Assembly (NCBI RefSeq): GCF_037893015.1 | Contig: NC_133666.1 | Coordinates: forward strand, 617,630,974 to 617,694,973 | DNA length: 64,000 nucleotides | Reading direction: 5' to 3' | Source: Macrotis lagotis | Lineage: Eukaryota > Chordata > Mammalia > Peramelemorphia > Peramelidae | In this document: piece after piece, positions 48,020 to 62,767 of the stretch | Layout: every line of letters begins with the position of its first letter | Numbering within the stretch: the stretch's first letter is position 1 | Notes under the pieces: generated by a model | What the model was told of the DNA's origin: nothing | Database searches by the model: none | The model's input: the letters and a program-made list of their open reading frames with translations, nothing else | Made by a program: the position numbers and the translations under genes

Positions 48020-50780
48020 ACCTAAGTTGGGACACCTATTCTGTTTCTTTAACTGAGCATAGATATCCAAATAGTAATCTTGAGATGGATGTTTCTAGCC
48101 TTGGTTTGTGAATTTGAAAAGTCAGGATCTCCTAGGTCCACTGTCAGTGCTGGTTGAATTAAAGGAGGTGACTCCTGTAATTACAACAATGCTTTTTGGA
48201 AGAGAAGATGACTCCAGGCAAGAGGTTGAATACAATCACTGGTCTTATTCACCAAAAGATATGGATTTTGATAGAACTGGACAGAGCTGTGATGTAAAGT
48301 AAAAATGTATGCTCAACAGTCTCACTAAATAGTTCATGCTTTAATGTTTTAAGAATCAACCTCCTGGGAGAGTAAAACAGCATTTATAAGTGATTATTTT
48401 ATATCTGTCTTTGTAAAAACAAGCTTCTGATTCCTTTAAGAAATTTTTTGTATAGGAAGTAAACATGTTTTATATATGATCTACACTGTATTTTGAGTAA
48501 TATCTTTCTACTTTACCTTTGATGGAGACCTTAAACATGACCACACCTAAGCTTTAAGTGATTTTCTCCAGGACCCTGAGTTGGGAGGATAGAGAACCAG
48601 AATAAATAGCAAAGCTCCCTCAGAACTGAACCCAATTTGTGTGTATGGGTCAGAGCTTGGGATTTCTTTAGGAAAGAGTAAGTATTTTAACCATGCTGGC
48701 CCAGTAGTGACACATATACATGATATTTAAGCCTTTTATAATCCTGTTAAGTCAAGATCTGGAATTCTGAATTTGAACTTGCCAAATATGACCTCCTATT
48801 CTCAGTTTCATAGTATTGTCTAATCTCATTTTACAAGTGAGGAAACTGAGACTCAAAAAGGGAAGGTGATTTGCTCAGTCACACAGATATGAGACATTAA
48901 TCCAGGTCATAGGATTTAAAGTAGAAAGAGATCTGAGAGGTAGGCAAGAATTGCTTTACAGCATTTTAGAGTATGAAGACCTCTTTTTTAATATTAAAAA
49001 AACATTCAGAGCACCATTATGGTACAGTTGTATTATCAGTACCCGACAACTGAGAAAATGTATGATGAAAATGAAAAGGTTACTAGGAACTCAGTATTGC
49101 TTTAAATAATCTTGTATTTTTATTCATCACAACAGACTCTATACACATTTGAAAAAAGATAATACATATTATGAGATAATATCTATTCAGCCTAAAGAAG
49201 GTATGTTAGTTTATTTATTATAATTCTACTTCACTTACACTGATGTTACTCTAAAATCCTGATGTAAACATAAGCAACCTCCACTGAAATGAAAATACAG
49301 CAACTGTTCACAGCCATAAACACAATGACTCACAAGTAATTCAATCAACAAACCCACTGCAAGACCTCTTCCTAGTGCTCACCATGCTTCTATATGAAGG
49401 TTCCTTGAAGGACACTGAAATACATCTGGTTCTGAATTGTACTTTTCAGCAATCTCCCTAAATTACATCTTATAAGTTGATAAGGAAAAAGCTATTCTGG
49501 ATAAATTAAGGATCCAAAATTGATCTCTGGTAGGACAGTTTTCAAGCCCAAATAACAAGGGTAATCACAAAAATTCATAAGCAACTACCCTTTAAAATAT
49601 AACAATATAGTCTTAGAACTTTTTATCATTAAAAAATATATAAACTGAATTAAGTTGAAAAAGAATATAATCATTTAAAACCAAATTGGTACTATCAGTG
49701 AAAAAAGCAAATTTGATACCACATAAAATCAGAGTAGACAACCCCAAAAACCCACTCTAGGAGGAGGCAGGTTTCAGCAAAAGTAAAGGTCATATTTCAT
49801 TCTGAAAGGTCAAGAAAAAATTGTTCTTATAGGCACAATTGAAACAGCAATAATATGAAACTAAGTCAACAAAAATCCCATTATTCAAACTAACGTATTC
49901 TTTGGAGTTAAAGATCAAAACAATAGTGCTTGGAGTTCAAATGGATTCAGGAATCTTTATGATACAATAATTTTATAGCACCCAGGGAGCCATCACCCAT
50001 GGCTAAGAACTACTGTAGTAGCTTTGGGATTTTGTGTTTGTTTTTAACCAGGGAGGTACTAAATCCAAGTAATTTTCCACTGTCCCACACCAAAATCCTA
50101 ACTTATTAGTTCTCCCCAGAAGTCCCTCCCCATGACACTTTGTATAGCAACAGCTTTGGATAATGCCTCCTTCTTCATGCTGCTCAAATTCAACAGATTC
50201 AAGAATTCTATCTTTTAGGCATTCTAATGTAGTTCTATATACACACACAGCAAATGCAATTAGGTTAGTAGCAAACACCTCTGAAGTTATATATGCTCTC
50301 CCAGTTTAATACAATTATGTCTTCTGAATCCTCACCTCTCATGATTTTAGGGGCATTGTATATGATTAAATCTCCCACTCTTTGGGAAACAAATTATTTA
50401 AGATTCTAAAGTCACTACAATCTAAGAGCCATAATGTGGCAATTTTTCAGTTTTCAGCTCTTCTAGGCTACTCTCCACTCAAGAGGTCAGAAGAGCAAAT
50501 TGATTCTAGGATTTTTCAGACTCAGGCTGGCAGAGTCATTCAGCAATTTTCTGTAGTTTGGGCATTTTCACTTAGTGTTCCCATCTACATCCTTTGCCTC
50601 TTTTTTTACTGCTAGATTTACCAGGGGAGAACTTCTATTCAGACTATTGAATTACAGTAATATTTTATTAGAGGTAACAAGCAGTTAAGAGTACTGATAT
50701 TTAAGTCAAGCAAATTAAATTCTAGATTTATTTAAGTCCATTAATTCCCCTTTTGTGTTTTGGTTTCTTTCAACTTGGGA
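48020..50780. other. Repeat-poor stretch, two short orphan frames
   Basis: Only one old MIR-like piece (48790-48930) is visible in 2.7 kb, in contrast to the rest of the window. Two frames might be coding: plus 48099-48302 (about 67 codons, after a TTTCTAG, ending GQSCDVK) and minus 50003-50281 (about 92 codons, after AACTTCAG, Cys-rich, with YRTTLECLKDRILESVEF and VPPWLK). Neither shows a domain that I recognise. They could be terminal exons, pieces of a processed pseudogene, or chance. Confidence 0.3.
48790..48930 (-). repeat. MIR-like fragment
   Basis: 'CTCATTTTACAAGTGAGGAAACTGAGAC' and 'TTTGCTCAGTCACACAG' are the antisense MIR core. Confidence 0.75.
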
Positions 50781-50789
50781 AGTTAACAA

Positions 50790-50915
50790 ATTTAATTTAA
50801 AATATTTCTTAAATGCCTACTATTTTCAAAGTACTGTACTATGTTAGGGTTTGAAGATAAAAAAGACAAAAACAACCAAAAATCCTTGCCCTTGAGTACA
50901 TTACATTCTACTGTA
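50790..50915 (+). repeat. Short old L3-type tail
   Basis: 'AATGCCTACTATTTTCAAAGTACTG ... CCTTGCCCTTGAGTAC' belongs to the same terminal module as 19920-20030. Confidence 0.5.
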
Positions 50916-50919
50916 ATGC

Positions 50920-51610
50920 TGTTTAAGTTGTTTGAGCAGAAGAAATGCATGATCACAGTTACATTTTAGGAAGACTTCTGGAAACTGAAAGATGGTAAGG
51001 CAAGAGATTAAAAGCAGGAAGACAGATTAGAAAGGTACTGAGTAGCTATTATTCCCTACTATCTGATTATAAAGCATGGGAGACAGGACCACCCAGCATG
51101 GTGTGCCCTCATCAGAGAGGGTTCAACGAGCAAAGCAGAATGGAAGCAGTTCAAAGGAAATTTGAGATATTCAAGTTTAGAGAAGCCACCCAAGGTATTC
51201 ACATGAGCTATTTGTGCCTGCCTTCATTCTGAGTTCATATAGGTGTCTGATCAGTCACAGTTGGTCATATTGTAATTTGTCTCTAACATAGTGATATCAT
51301 TTTGGTCTTCTTGGATAAGGAAGGACAAGAACCATCAAAGTAGTTAAGGTAGATTCTATGAGAGTGAAAAGAAGGATTGGATTAGAAAGACACCATGAAA
51401 AAAAGAAACAGTAGGAGACAGAAACTGAATATAGAATTGAAAGAAGACTTAAAAGTAAAAAATTGAAGAGGTTCTAAGGATGATGGTACCCTGAAGAGAA
51501 AAAAAGGGCGGGGGGGGGGGGGAGTATGAACTCAGTTTTGATGCTGATAGGACAACTGGGTGGAGATCAGCAAGCTTTTGAACATGCTTAACCAAAACTG
51601 AAGAAATAAA
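50920..51610 (-). repeat. L2 fragment split by RTE tail
   Basis: The plus strand shows the complement phrases 'ATGATCACAGTTACATTTTAGG' and, after the RTE piece, 'GGATGATGGTACC' and 'GAACTCAGTTTTGATGCTG'. A run of about 15 G lies at 51508-51522. Confidence 0.55.
51085..51335 (+). mobile_element. RTE 3' end, 5'-truncated
   Basis: Matches the 3' 250 bases of the RTE at 35740-35985 ('GTGCCCTCATCAGAGAGGGT', 'TTTTGGTCTTCTTGG'). Confidence 0.8.
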
Positions 51611-52120
51611 CTCTAAAACCCATTTACTTTAGTTTTATGTGATGCAATGACTTTATTCCAGCTATCTAAGTACCTATTCCATTTCTTACCACTCTTCAAA
51701 TGTTGGTATTTCTGAAGTGTTAGACCTGGGTTGTGTATCTCTTACTAAATTTATATTTATGTAGGGGACTATTATTAATTCATGGAATTTCAATTACTGT
51801 GTTCCAAAGACAATCTCCAGTCCTAACTTTTCATACTTTCTCCAAGATGAGATTCTCATATAATACAGTCATCAATATAGTTTACTTAATGAACAAGTAG
51901 GTATTAAGTATGTTTCTAAAAATGGCACTGGGCTGGACATTATATATTCTTAATTTTAAAAAATCTAGCCATTGACCTTACAAACCTTACAGACTACTGT
52001 AAAAATTTGACAAACCACAGATTCTCCCATCTATAAAATTGTTCATTCCCAATGACTATTTCATTTATAAGTTAACTGGAGTGTTAAGTTCTCTGGTCTT
52101 GAATGAGAAATGACTGGTAA
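51611..52120. other. No gene recognised
   Basis: AT-rich sequence downstream of the intact zinc-finger gene; may include its 3' UTR on the minus strand, but no polyadenylation signal was fixed. Confidence 0.35.
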
Positions 52121-52121
52121 A

Positions 52122-52214
52122 TAATGGCTTTTTCTTTCTATGTTACATTCACATGGCTTCTCTCCAGTAGGAATTCTCCATTATCTGATAAGATCAGAAC
52201 TCTGAAGGCATTTC
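52122..52214 (-). pseudogene. Orphaned finger remnant beyond the repeat
   Basis: On the minus strand 'GGAGAGAAGCCATGTGAATGTAAC' encodes GEKPCECN, the start of one more finger, and upstream of it lies HGNAF-like sequence, from an older finger. Together they are the former continuation of the array at 52319-53748, separated by the repeat at 52215-52330. Confidence 0.6.
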
Positions 52215-52318
52215 CATGTTCGTTTAATTCAATTCAACCATTAACTAAGCAACTACTGTGTGTAGAGGTAGGGGAAATGCAAAGTTTAACTAAGATCAGG
52301 TCACTGGCCTCAGGGAGC

Positions 52319-52330
<12 letters not shown>
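52215..52330. repeat. L3-type tail that ends the zinc-finger frame
   Basis: 'AACCATTAACTAAGCAACTACTGTGTGTAG ... GGTCACTGGCCTCAGGGAGCTC' is the old terminal repeat module. It interrupts the finger array; GAACA occurs on both sides on the minus strand, a possible short duplication. Confidence 0.55.
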
Positions 52331-54589
<2,259 letters not shown>

Positions 54590-54679
54590 TCATGGAAGTT
54601 TGAAACCATTTTAGAATTTTTAAATATGTAGCCTTTCTGGATAAAGGCAGTCTGAAGAGTAGGTAGACACCCAACTGTA

Positions 54680-54772
54680 GGGCCTGGAAGATCTAAGTTT
54701 AAGTCTTACCTCTGACACAAGCTAGTCATATGATCCTGAGCAAGTCTTTAGAGTCCCAAACAAATCTCTTAA
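54680..54772 (+). repeat. MIR-like fragment
   Basis: 'AGATCTAAGTTTAAGTC ... GATCCTGAGCAAGTC' is a diverged tRNA-type SINE/MIR body. Confidence 0.5.
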
Positions 54773-54785
54773 ACTAGAAATGGTC

Positions 54786-55082
54786 GATACCATCTGTATC
54801 CAGATAAAGAGCCATGGAGTTTGAACAAAGTTCAAGGACTATTCCCTTTAATTTAGGAAAAAAACAGATTATCTTATTGTCTGATCTTGTTATCTCTTAA
54901 ACTTTTTGTTTCTTCCTTAAGGATGTGATTTCTCTCTCATCACACTCAATTTGGATCAATGTACAACATGGAAACAAAATAAAGACTGACAGATTGCTTT
55001 CCTTGTGGGGGAAGTAAGATTGGGAAAAAAACTGTAAAACTCAAAATCTTTAATAAAAAAAACAAAAATAAAAACAAAAAAT
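54786..55082 (+). mobile_element. Young L1 3' end, strongly truncated
   Basis: Only 3' UTR. Perfect duplication ACTAGAAATGGTC at 54773-54785 and 55083-55095. Confidence 0.93.
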
Positions 55083-55119
55083 ACTAGAAATGGTCAAACA
55101 GTTGCTGATTACTATTGGT

Positions 55120-55840
55120 AGAAATTTGGAACTACATCCAAAGGACAACAAAAATGTGCATACCCTTTGATCCAGCAATACTATTACTGGGTGTATACCC
55201 TGAAGAGATGATGAAAAAGGGTAAAAACGTCACTTGTACAAAAATATTTATAGCAGTCCTGTTTGTTGTGCCAAAGAATTGGAAATCAAGTAAATGTCCT
55301 TCAATTGGGGAATGGCTTAGCAAACTGTGGTATATGGATGTCATGGAACACTACTGTTCTATTAGAAACCAGGAGGGATGGGAATTCAGGGAAGCCTGGA
55401 GGGATTTGCATGAACTGATGCTGAGTGAGTTGAGCAGAACCAGAAAAATACTGTACACCCTAACAGCAACATGGGGGCAACAATCAATCTTGATGGACTC
55501 ACTCATTCCATCAGTGCAACAACCAGGGACAGTCTGAGGCTCTCTGCAATGGAGAATACTATCTGTATCCAGAGAAAGAACTGTGGAGTTTGAAGACCAA
55601 GGACTATCACCTTTAATTTAGGAAAAAAAACTGATATCTTGTTGTATGATCTTGCTATCTCTTGTACTTTATGTTTCTTCCTTGGGGATATGATTTCTCT
55701 CTCATCACATTCAATTTGGATCATTGTATACCACGGAAGCAATGTAAAGACTGACAAATTGCCTTCTGTGGGGGGTGGGGGGAGGGAAGTAAGATTAGGG
55801 GAAAAATTGTAAAACTCAAAATAAAATCTTTAAAAAAGGA
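55120..55840 (+). mobile_element. Young 5'-truncated L1
   Basis: One open frame gives the ORF2 C-terminus from PFDPAILLLGVYPEEM to LYTLTATWG (55160-55480), then a 3' UTR. It lies 38 bases from the previous L1 tail. Its target repeats are unclear. Confidence 0.88.
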
Positions 55841-56221
55841 ATTTTGATTAAAAAAATCCCCACTACCATTGCTTTTGGAAAGGGCATAGCATTCCAATAT
55901 CCTATTATCCTCCTTATCATCTTTGTGATTTCTCAGACACCCTTCCCTTATTGGTACCCTCCAATGTGCTACCTCCCCATGACAATTTAAGTTCTCAGAC
56001 AGCAGAGGATATCACAATTTTGTAGTTGTATCTATAACACTTTGCACAGTACCTGACATGTATTAAGTGCTTAATTATGCTTTTCATTAATTCAGTCATT
56101 ACTCAAACCCTTATTATCTTTCACCTAAGGGTTCTTAACTTAGATTCTATAATTTGTTTTTAAAATACTTTGATAACTGTGTTCCAATGTAAATGATTTC
56201 CTTTATGATCCTATGTATTTT

Positions 56222-56605
56222 TTTATTTTTTAAGATTTTATTTTGAGTTTTACAATTTTCCCCCTCATCTTACTTCCCTCCCCCCACCCCACCCCCCACA
56301 GAAGGCAATTTGCCAGTCTTTACATTGTTTCCGTGGTATACATTGATCCAAATTGAATGTGATGAGAGAGAAATCATATCCTTAAGGAAGAAACATAAAG
56401 TATAAGAGATAGCAAGATCAGACAACAAGATATCAGGGTTTTTTTTCTAAATTAAAGGTAATGATCCTTGGTCTTGTTCAAATTCCACTGTTCTTTTTCT
56501 GGATACAAATAGTATTCTCCATTGCAGACAGCCCCAAATTGTTTCTGATTGTTGCACTGATGGAATGAGCAAGTCCATCAAGGTTGATCATCACCCCCAT
56601 GGTAG
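56222..56605 (-). mobile_element. Young L1 3' end, antisense
   Basis: Reverse complement of the same 3' UTR; TATGTATT is present at both ends. Starts with T-rich tail at 56222. Confidence 0.88.
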
Positions 56606-56639
56606 TTTATGTATTAAAATCATTATTCCAAGAAGGGGT

Positions 56640-56957
56640 CCATGAGCCTCCCAATAAAAATCCTTGAACTATACAATTGTAAAAGTCTCCTAACTAGCTT
56701 GACTCCAATTTCACATGTCTCTCTAGAACTGATCCTCTGAAGAAGTGCCAAAACAATCTTCCTATTCACAGATCTGAACATTTCAATCCCTTGGTTAAAA
56801 ACTTTCAGTGGCCACTTGATGTGTATAGAACTGAAATCAGCAGTGGCTAGGCGGCACAGTGGATAGAGCACCGGCCCTGGATTTGGCCTCAGACACTTAA
56901 TAATTACCTAGCTGTGTGGCCTTGGGCAAGCCACTTAACTCCATTGCCTTGCAAAAA

Positions 56958-56995
<38 letters not shown>

Positions 56996-57460
56996 GAAAT
57001 CAAAACTCCTTAGCCTTGTATTTAAAAATCTTAGACTGACATCAACCTGCTTTTCCGATCTAATTTTAAAATACTTCCCTTCACAAATTCTACATGTTAC
57101 AACCAAACTGGGCAACTGGTTGTTTCCAGTTTTCATTATTTCTTTATTATTATTCCATTCATTCCTGATTTCATTTGCATCAACATCTCTGAAAATTCCC
57201 CAGAGCCTTCTCCCCAAATGAAAAAATAAAATTCACCTGACAGATGTACCTGCTTAAAAACCTCTTTCCTCAAAGTCTTACCTAGATGCCAAGTATTACA
57301 TGAATCCTTTTGATACCTTAAACTGAAAATAATCTCCTTTTCAAACTTTTTAAAGAACTTTTTCTAAATCTTGATAATACTAACTCATTTGATTTTTTAA
57401 ATCACTCTTATTGTGTATATACATCTAAAGTCCTTTATTATACTACAAACTCCCTTAGGG
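56640..57460 (+). repeat. L2 fragment split by a SINE
   Basis: 'CTGAACATTTCAATCCCTTGG ... AAACTTTCAGTGGCC' continues after the SINE as 'CTCCTTAGCCTTGTATTTAAA', the usual L2 'AAAATCCTTCAGTGGCTCC' region. The 3' part shows 'TTATACTACAAACTCCCTTAGGG'. Confidence 0.65.
56840..56991 (+). repeat. Recent SINE with 33-base poly-A
   Basis: Perfect AACTGAAATCA at 56829-56839 and 56992-57002. A pure A run of about 33 marks a young insert. The body is internally shortened between CCTGG and TTTGGCC. Confidence 0.95.
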
Positions 57461-57735
57461 CAGAGGGTTTGGGGGGGGGATGAATTCCAACGGATTGTCT
57501 TGCATAATTTTTTCATCAAAGACTTGATCTTCAACCACTTCATGGAATGATGTAATATAGAGTTAAAAAAAAAACAACAGAATTTTAGAGCTAGAGTTTA
57601 GAGAGTATTGAGTTCAACCCTAACAATTTATAAAAGAGTAAATGGGTCCAGAGGGGGGTAAATGACTTACTTGCCCAGGTTTGCCATGCTGAATGGTGAG
57701 AGCTCAACACAGTCTCAACCTTCCAACCACACACC
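57461..57735. repeat. Ancient MIR/L3-like fragment
   Basis: 'TTTAGAGAGTATTGAGTTCAACCC ... AAAAGAGTAAATGGGTCCAGAGG' fits the old 'GAGGAAACTGAGGCCCAGAG' family. Confidence 0.4.
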
Positions 57736-57739
57736 AAAC

Positions 57740-58418
57740 CCATGCTCCTCAGGGCTTCTACTGACCCTCCAAACTATAAATGGAAGGGCTGTGCTAGCTG
57801 TTGATGAAAACTCATTGTACCCAGCACACTATAGCCATCTAACTATGTCATCTTCCTGCTACTGCTATTGCTATTACTATAATCCAAATCTCTGTGCTCT
57901 CACATTTCCCTTTGACTTTTTATCTGGAACAGTAACCAAATCAGTACCATTCACTGAAAAGGCATTTAACTGCTCTGTGGCTCCACTCCAACATGCCTGT
58001 GACCTTACACTTCTCTGGCTATTATTCCCCTCCCTGTCCTTGTTGTTTCTATTAGAATAAAAGCTCCTTCAGGGCAGCAACTGTCTCATTTTTCTAGCTA
58101 TCTCTAGCACAGATGCCAGTGACTGGCACACATGGTATTTACTGCTTTTTCATTCATTCTTTCATTCAAGTGCCAAAAACAAGGACTTGAATCCAAATTT
58201 TCTGGCTCTAAGACCAAGACTTTATGCACTAAGCCAGGCCAACTCATAATCTCTGCTCACTTGAAACACACTCGGTTATTGACTCTACATTTCCACTTCT
58301 GCCTAGTGAGTATAAAATCCCACCTTCTATAGGAAGCTTTGCCCAAAACTCTTAATTCCAGTGCCTTCACTTTCTTATTTTTTCTCCAATTATAGATTAT
58401 TCATGTGCGCGCGTGTGT

Positions 58419-58478
<60 letters not shown>

Positions 58479-58620
58479 ACCATCTCCCTCATTAGACTGT
58501 AAACTCCTTGGAGTCAGGGATTATCTTTTTTGGTTTAGGTATCCCCAGTTCTTTGTATAGTGCCTGGCATACAGTGGGTGCTTAATAAGTGTTTAGTGAT
58601 TGATCTCAAGTTTGTAATGG
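57740..58620 (+). repeat. L2 3' region
   Basis: 'ACCATTCACTGAAAAGGC', 'TTAGAATAAAAGCTCCTTCAGGGCAG', and at the end 'TCCCCAGTTCTTTGTATAGTGCCTGG ... GCTTAATAAGTG'. Two such ends (about 58140 and 58600) suggest two copies. Confidence 0.65.
58404..58477. repeat. TG microsatellite
   Basis: About 36 TG units with CG and TA interruptions at the start. Confidence 0.97.
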
Positions 58621-58949
58621 ATTTTGTTTTTCTTGTGTACACAATTAGGAGAGAAGGGAAAGGGGGAGAAAGTGAATCTTGGATGATTAAAATAATTATT
58701 TTTGAGTTTACTAAATATTAAGGTATTAGATGCAAATTGCTTCTGTGGGTTATCCCTAATCTGTTTCCCTGATCAATCACTCTACTTTTTAGTCATTAGT
58801 TAATTGTTTTTATAATTACTGTTTTGTGGTTAAATTTGAAATCTGGCACTATTGGGCCCCTTTGTTCCTATTTCTTTCCATTATTTCTCTTGAGATTTTT
58901 TTTTAGTATATAATTTTTTTATTCTTAGTATATAAATATATTTTTGTTT

Positions 58950-59103
58950 TTGTTTTTGTTTTTTTTTGCAAGGCAATGGGATTAAGTGACTTGCCTAAGG
59001 TCCCACAATTAGATAAGTATTATGTGTCTGAGGCTGGATTTGAACTCAGGTCCTCCTGACTCAACAGCCAGTGCTCTACCTACTGTACCACCTAGCTGTC
59101 CTC
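58950..59103 (-). repeat. SINE, antisense, old
   Basis: From poly-T and GCAAGGCAATGGGATTAAG to CCACCTAGCTGTCC. Confidence 0.9.
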
Positions 59104-59219
59104 CCTCTTTTTTCTTCTTTATAAATTTCATTATTATTTTTTCTAGCTCTATGAAGGAATCCTTGGTAGTTTGATTGGAATGGCATTGAATGAATGAATT
59201 AGTCTAGTAGTATTGTCAT

Positions 59220-60665
59220 TTTTATTAATGAGAAAATTGAACAGCAGCATAAAAGAAAGCAGATTTAGACCGCATCTCACACCTTATACATCATAAGTTC
59301 CAAATGGATATATGACCATTATATTTAAAAGGTCATATCATAAACAAATTACAGAATCATAGAAAAAATTACCTATCAGATCTATAAATAGCAGAAAAGT
59401 TAATGATCAAACCAGATCACAGAAGAAAAATAGATTTATATATATCAGAGAACTGATTATATAAAATTAAAAAGTATTTGCACAACAAATCTAATTAAAT
59501 CAAGATAAAAGGGAAACAAGTTGGAAAAAATATGTTTCTCTGAAAAAAGATCTTTACACAGGAGTTGTAAGTAGCTGACTCAAATTAATAAGAAAGAGTC
59601 ATTCCTCAATTGATAGTCTAAGCATATGAAAAGAGAATTCTCAAAATAAGAAGCCCAGGCTATCTATGAAAATATAGTCCAAATACTACTAATCAGGGAA
59701 AATGAATTTAAAGCAATTCTGATATTCTAACTCATACTTCTTTGGAGTATCAAACAAAAAAAGAAAATGATAAATTTTGGATAGGCTGGATACACTGTTA
59801 GTACATTTAAGAATCACTCTGGAAAACATTTTGCAATCATACATAAAAAGTAATAAATAGTGAATGCTTTTTGACCTAATTATACTACTATTAGTCCAAT
59901 ACTCAAAAGAAATCAAAGAAAGAGGTAAGGTTCTTTTATGTACAAAAATATTTAGAGTAGCTATTTTTTGTGGTAGCAAAAAACTGAAAACTAACTGGAG
60001 GTCCATCAGCTGAGGAATGGCTAAATAATCTGAGATATGTGAATGTGACTGCAGTACTATTGTGCTCTAAGAAATGAATAAAATTATGACTTCAAAGTCA
60101 TGGACAGACTTCAATGAACTGATACAAGGTAAAGTAAATAGAAACAGAAGAACAATATATACTATAATATCAAAATTATAAAAGGGAACAATTTTGAGAA
60201 CTTTTATAAACTGACAAAAATGAAATGAATAAAATCAGGAGAACAATTTAAACAGTAACAACAAAATTATAAAAACGAACAACTCTCTATAAAACCATGA
60301 TCAATATAATTATCATTTGATACTACAAGAGTAGTAAGAAACACACTATCCATTAAAGAGAAGTGATGGATTTAGAATATAGACATACATTTACAGTCAC
60401 ATACATGTATTTGTTACAAGAAAACTATTTTTCTTCCTGTTTTTCTCCCCAAAGGAAAAGCTGAGAGGGATAAAAATAGATTTTTATTAAATATTTTTAA
60501 GGGAGGCAAGGGGTGCTACAGATGTGAAATGCTGCAGTTACTTTCAGATGAAGTCACTATTTTTAGTTTTGTTTAATTATTATTTTGTTGTGTTTTGTTA
60601 TGACAATTCTCATAAATAGGACTAATCTGTAAATATCTATAATATAAAAACACATTAAACCCATT
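59220..60665 (+). mobile_element. Old 5'-truncated L1
   Basis: Sense ORF2 C-terminal remnants are recognisable (KADLDRISHLIHHKFQMDI, LFFVVAKN near 59965, GGPSAEEWLN near 60000) with numerous stops, then the 3' UTR ('GTATTTGTTACAAG'). It is an older L1 group than the young tails at 8181 and 55120. Confidence 0.75.
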
Positions 60666-60675
60666 AAAACTTTAA

Positions 60676-60832
60676 GGGACAGCTAGGTGGTGCAGTGGAT
60701 AGAGCATAGGCCCTGGAGTCAGGAGGACCTGAGTTCAAATCTGACCTCAGACACTTAATAATTACCTAACTATGTGATCTTAGGCAAATCACTTAACCCC
60801 ATTGCCTTGCAAAAAATAAAAATCAATAAATA
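60676..60832 (+). repeat. Marsupial tRNA-type SINE
   Basis: GGGACAGCTAGGTGGTGC to CATTGCCTTGC and A-rich tail. Confidence 0.93.
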
Positions 60833-60961
60833 AAATCAATCTACCCCAGAATTGGGTAGTAAGCAACAGAACTTTTAGTGTGTACCTTTCCCTTCAAACT
60901 ACACAGTCAGACTCTTTTTGCCAAATCTAGAAATTCTTCTTGTCCACTTCAAAGAGTCAGT

Positions 60962-61117
60962 TTTCTTTCTTTTTTTTTCTGGCAAGGCATTGGGGTTAAG
61001 TGACTTGCCCAAGGTCACATAGTTAGGTAATTATTATATATCTGAGACTGGATTTGAACTCAGGTCCTCCTGCCTCCAGGACTGGTGCTCTGTCTACGGT
61101 GCCACCTAGCTGCCCCA
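60962..61117 (-). repeat. Marsupial tRNA-type SINE, antisense
   Basis: GGCAAGGCATTGGGGTTAAG to GTGCCACCTAGCTGCCCC. Confidence 0.92.
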
Positions 61118-61339
61118 TTGGTTTTCTTCCAATCCTTACTCTGGATTGCTATGTATGACTATTATTGCTTAGGCCCTCCCTGTTCCCAGCGATCATAGAG
61201 ATCTCTGTCTTTCTTCCTGTGTCAACCTGGACTGATCACGAGTCAACCAGAAGTTTATAGATCTATATGGAAGAGATGTACAGGGGAAGGAAGGAGAGCC
61301 CTGTGGACCTTTTATGCTATTCCACCATATTGATATTGG

Positions 61340-61465
61340 CTCTGCACCCCACTCTCAAGTATTGTGCTAACCAGTGGTGGTACAAAAATGAAATCAAAGA
61401 CCGTTCTCAAAAACTATACATTCTATGGGGAAAAACCAATACATATAAAGGAGTCTTAGTTCTTT
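61340..61465 (+). repeat. Old L3-type tail
   Basis: 'AAGTATTGTGCTAACC ... CAAAAATGAAATCAAAGACCG ... CATTCTATGGGG' belongs to the terminal module noted at 19920 and 50790. The 70-codon frame over it is not a gene. Confidence 0.55.
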
Positions 61466-61559
61466 GGTCCAAAAGATAAGTATAGTGAAGTTGATTTAAA
61501 TATAATTCATGGATCTAGAACTAAAAAGGAGGGAAGAAGAGGAAGGCATAGGGACTACT

Positions 61560-62015
61560 AACCATGTTGTTTCTCTGCTCAATAAATCCCAGTAGCTCCT
61601 TATTACCTCTAAGTTCATCATGGATTTTATGCCTTAGTCAAACTGGCCTTTCTCCTGGTCTGGATACACCACATTCCAACAGCTTTCTTCATGCCTTAAC
61701 ACTGGTTGTCTTTCATCCCTGTAATGCATTCTTTCATCATCTTTATCTCTTAGAATCTATAGATTTAAAATACAGCTCAAGCACCAACTTCTACATGAAC
61801 CCTTTCCTGATTCCACCAGCAGCAACATCAACTGGTACCTTTCTTCACTAAAACACCTTGTACATATCTTGTGTGAGCATATACTTTTGTGTATCTGTAT
61901 ACATATAAAAATACACATATTGTCTCCGAAGGTAGAGATTATTTTTAGGATTGTGTCCCCAACATCTGGTACATGGTAGGTACCTAATAAATACTACTTG
62001 ATTAATTATTGATTG
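61560..62015 (+). repeat. L2 3' region
   Basis: 'AAATACAGCTCAAGCACCAACTTCTACATGAACCCTTTCC' then 'GAAGGTAGAGATTATTTTTAGG' and 'GGTACCTAATAAATACTACTTGATTAATT'. Confidence 0.75.
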
Positions 62016-62765
62016 GGACAACATATTGATTTACCCACAATATTAAAAAAAGTCCATTAAAGATGCATAACATATAAGCATGGTCATTTCATTTTATTTG
62101 TCTCCTAATGCTTCCAAGTTCATAGTAATTGGTCATGTTCCTTATTTCTCAGTACTTGCATTTTTCACTGAAAACTTCCACAAGTCACGGCTGATGCCTG
62201 CTTCAACTAGATTGGTGTAGCCCATAAAAAACTTTAATAAAGTCTTTTCGATGATGAAAAAAAAAATCAAACGGAAAAAAAAGTCAATACTCTGATCAAC
62301 CAGATGAAGAAACTAGGTCTGTCACCAGTACTATAATTGAAACCTTTTCAGCATGCAAGACCCTGTCAGATAAATCTACCAGTCTTTAAAAACCTAGCAT
62401 CACATCCATATCTTAGAGGATATTTATTTACAGTACTTCAAAATTACTAGGTAATATAACATATTTATCTGGACCTATGATTTCATTGATGTAGAAACTT
62501 CTAAGGTGAGGAAACCCTAAGTTTTAAAAAATAAGTAGAGCACTGAGGTGTGAGATGTACCCTGGGTCTCATTGTGTATGAGACAGGGACTTGAATTCAC
62601 ACTATCCACAATGCCTCTTTTGTGACATATTTTATCTCATTTTATGCTTACAATGTCGGAGTCATGGAAGAGCAACAATTTAGAATCAAAAGGTTGCCCT
62701 TTCTTACCAATGCAAGGCTTAAGGCAGGGCATAAATCCTCCATGAGCCTGTTACCTCATCTATAA
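62016..62765. other. No gene recognised
   Basis: AT-rich; no element or supported frame. Confidence 0.4.
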
Positions 62766-62767
62766 AC

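Noticed and set aside
56916-57221. 101-codon frame with a poly-Lys run
   Set aside because: It reads through a SINE and its poly-A tail into L2 sequence.
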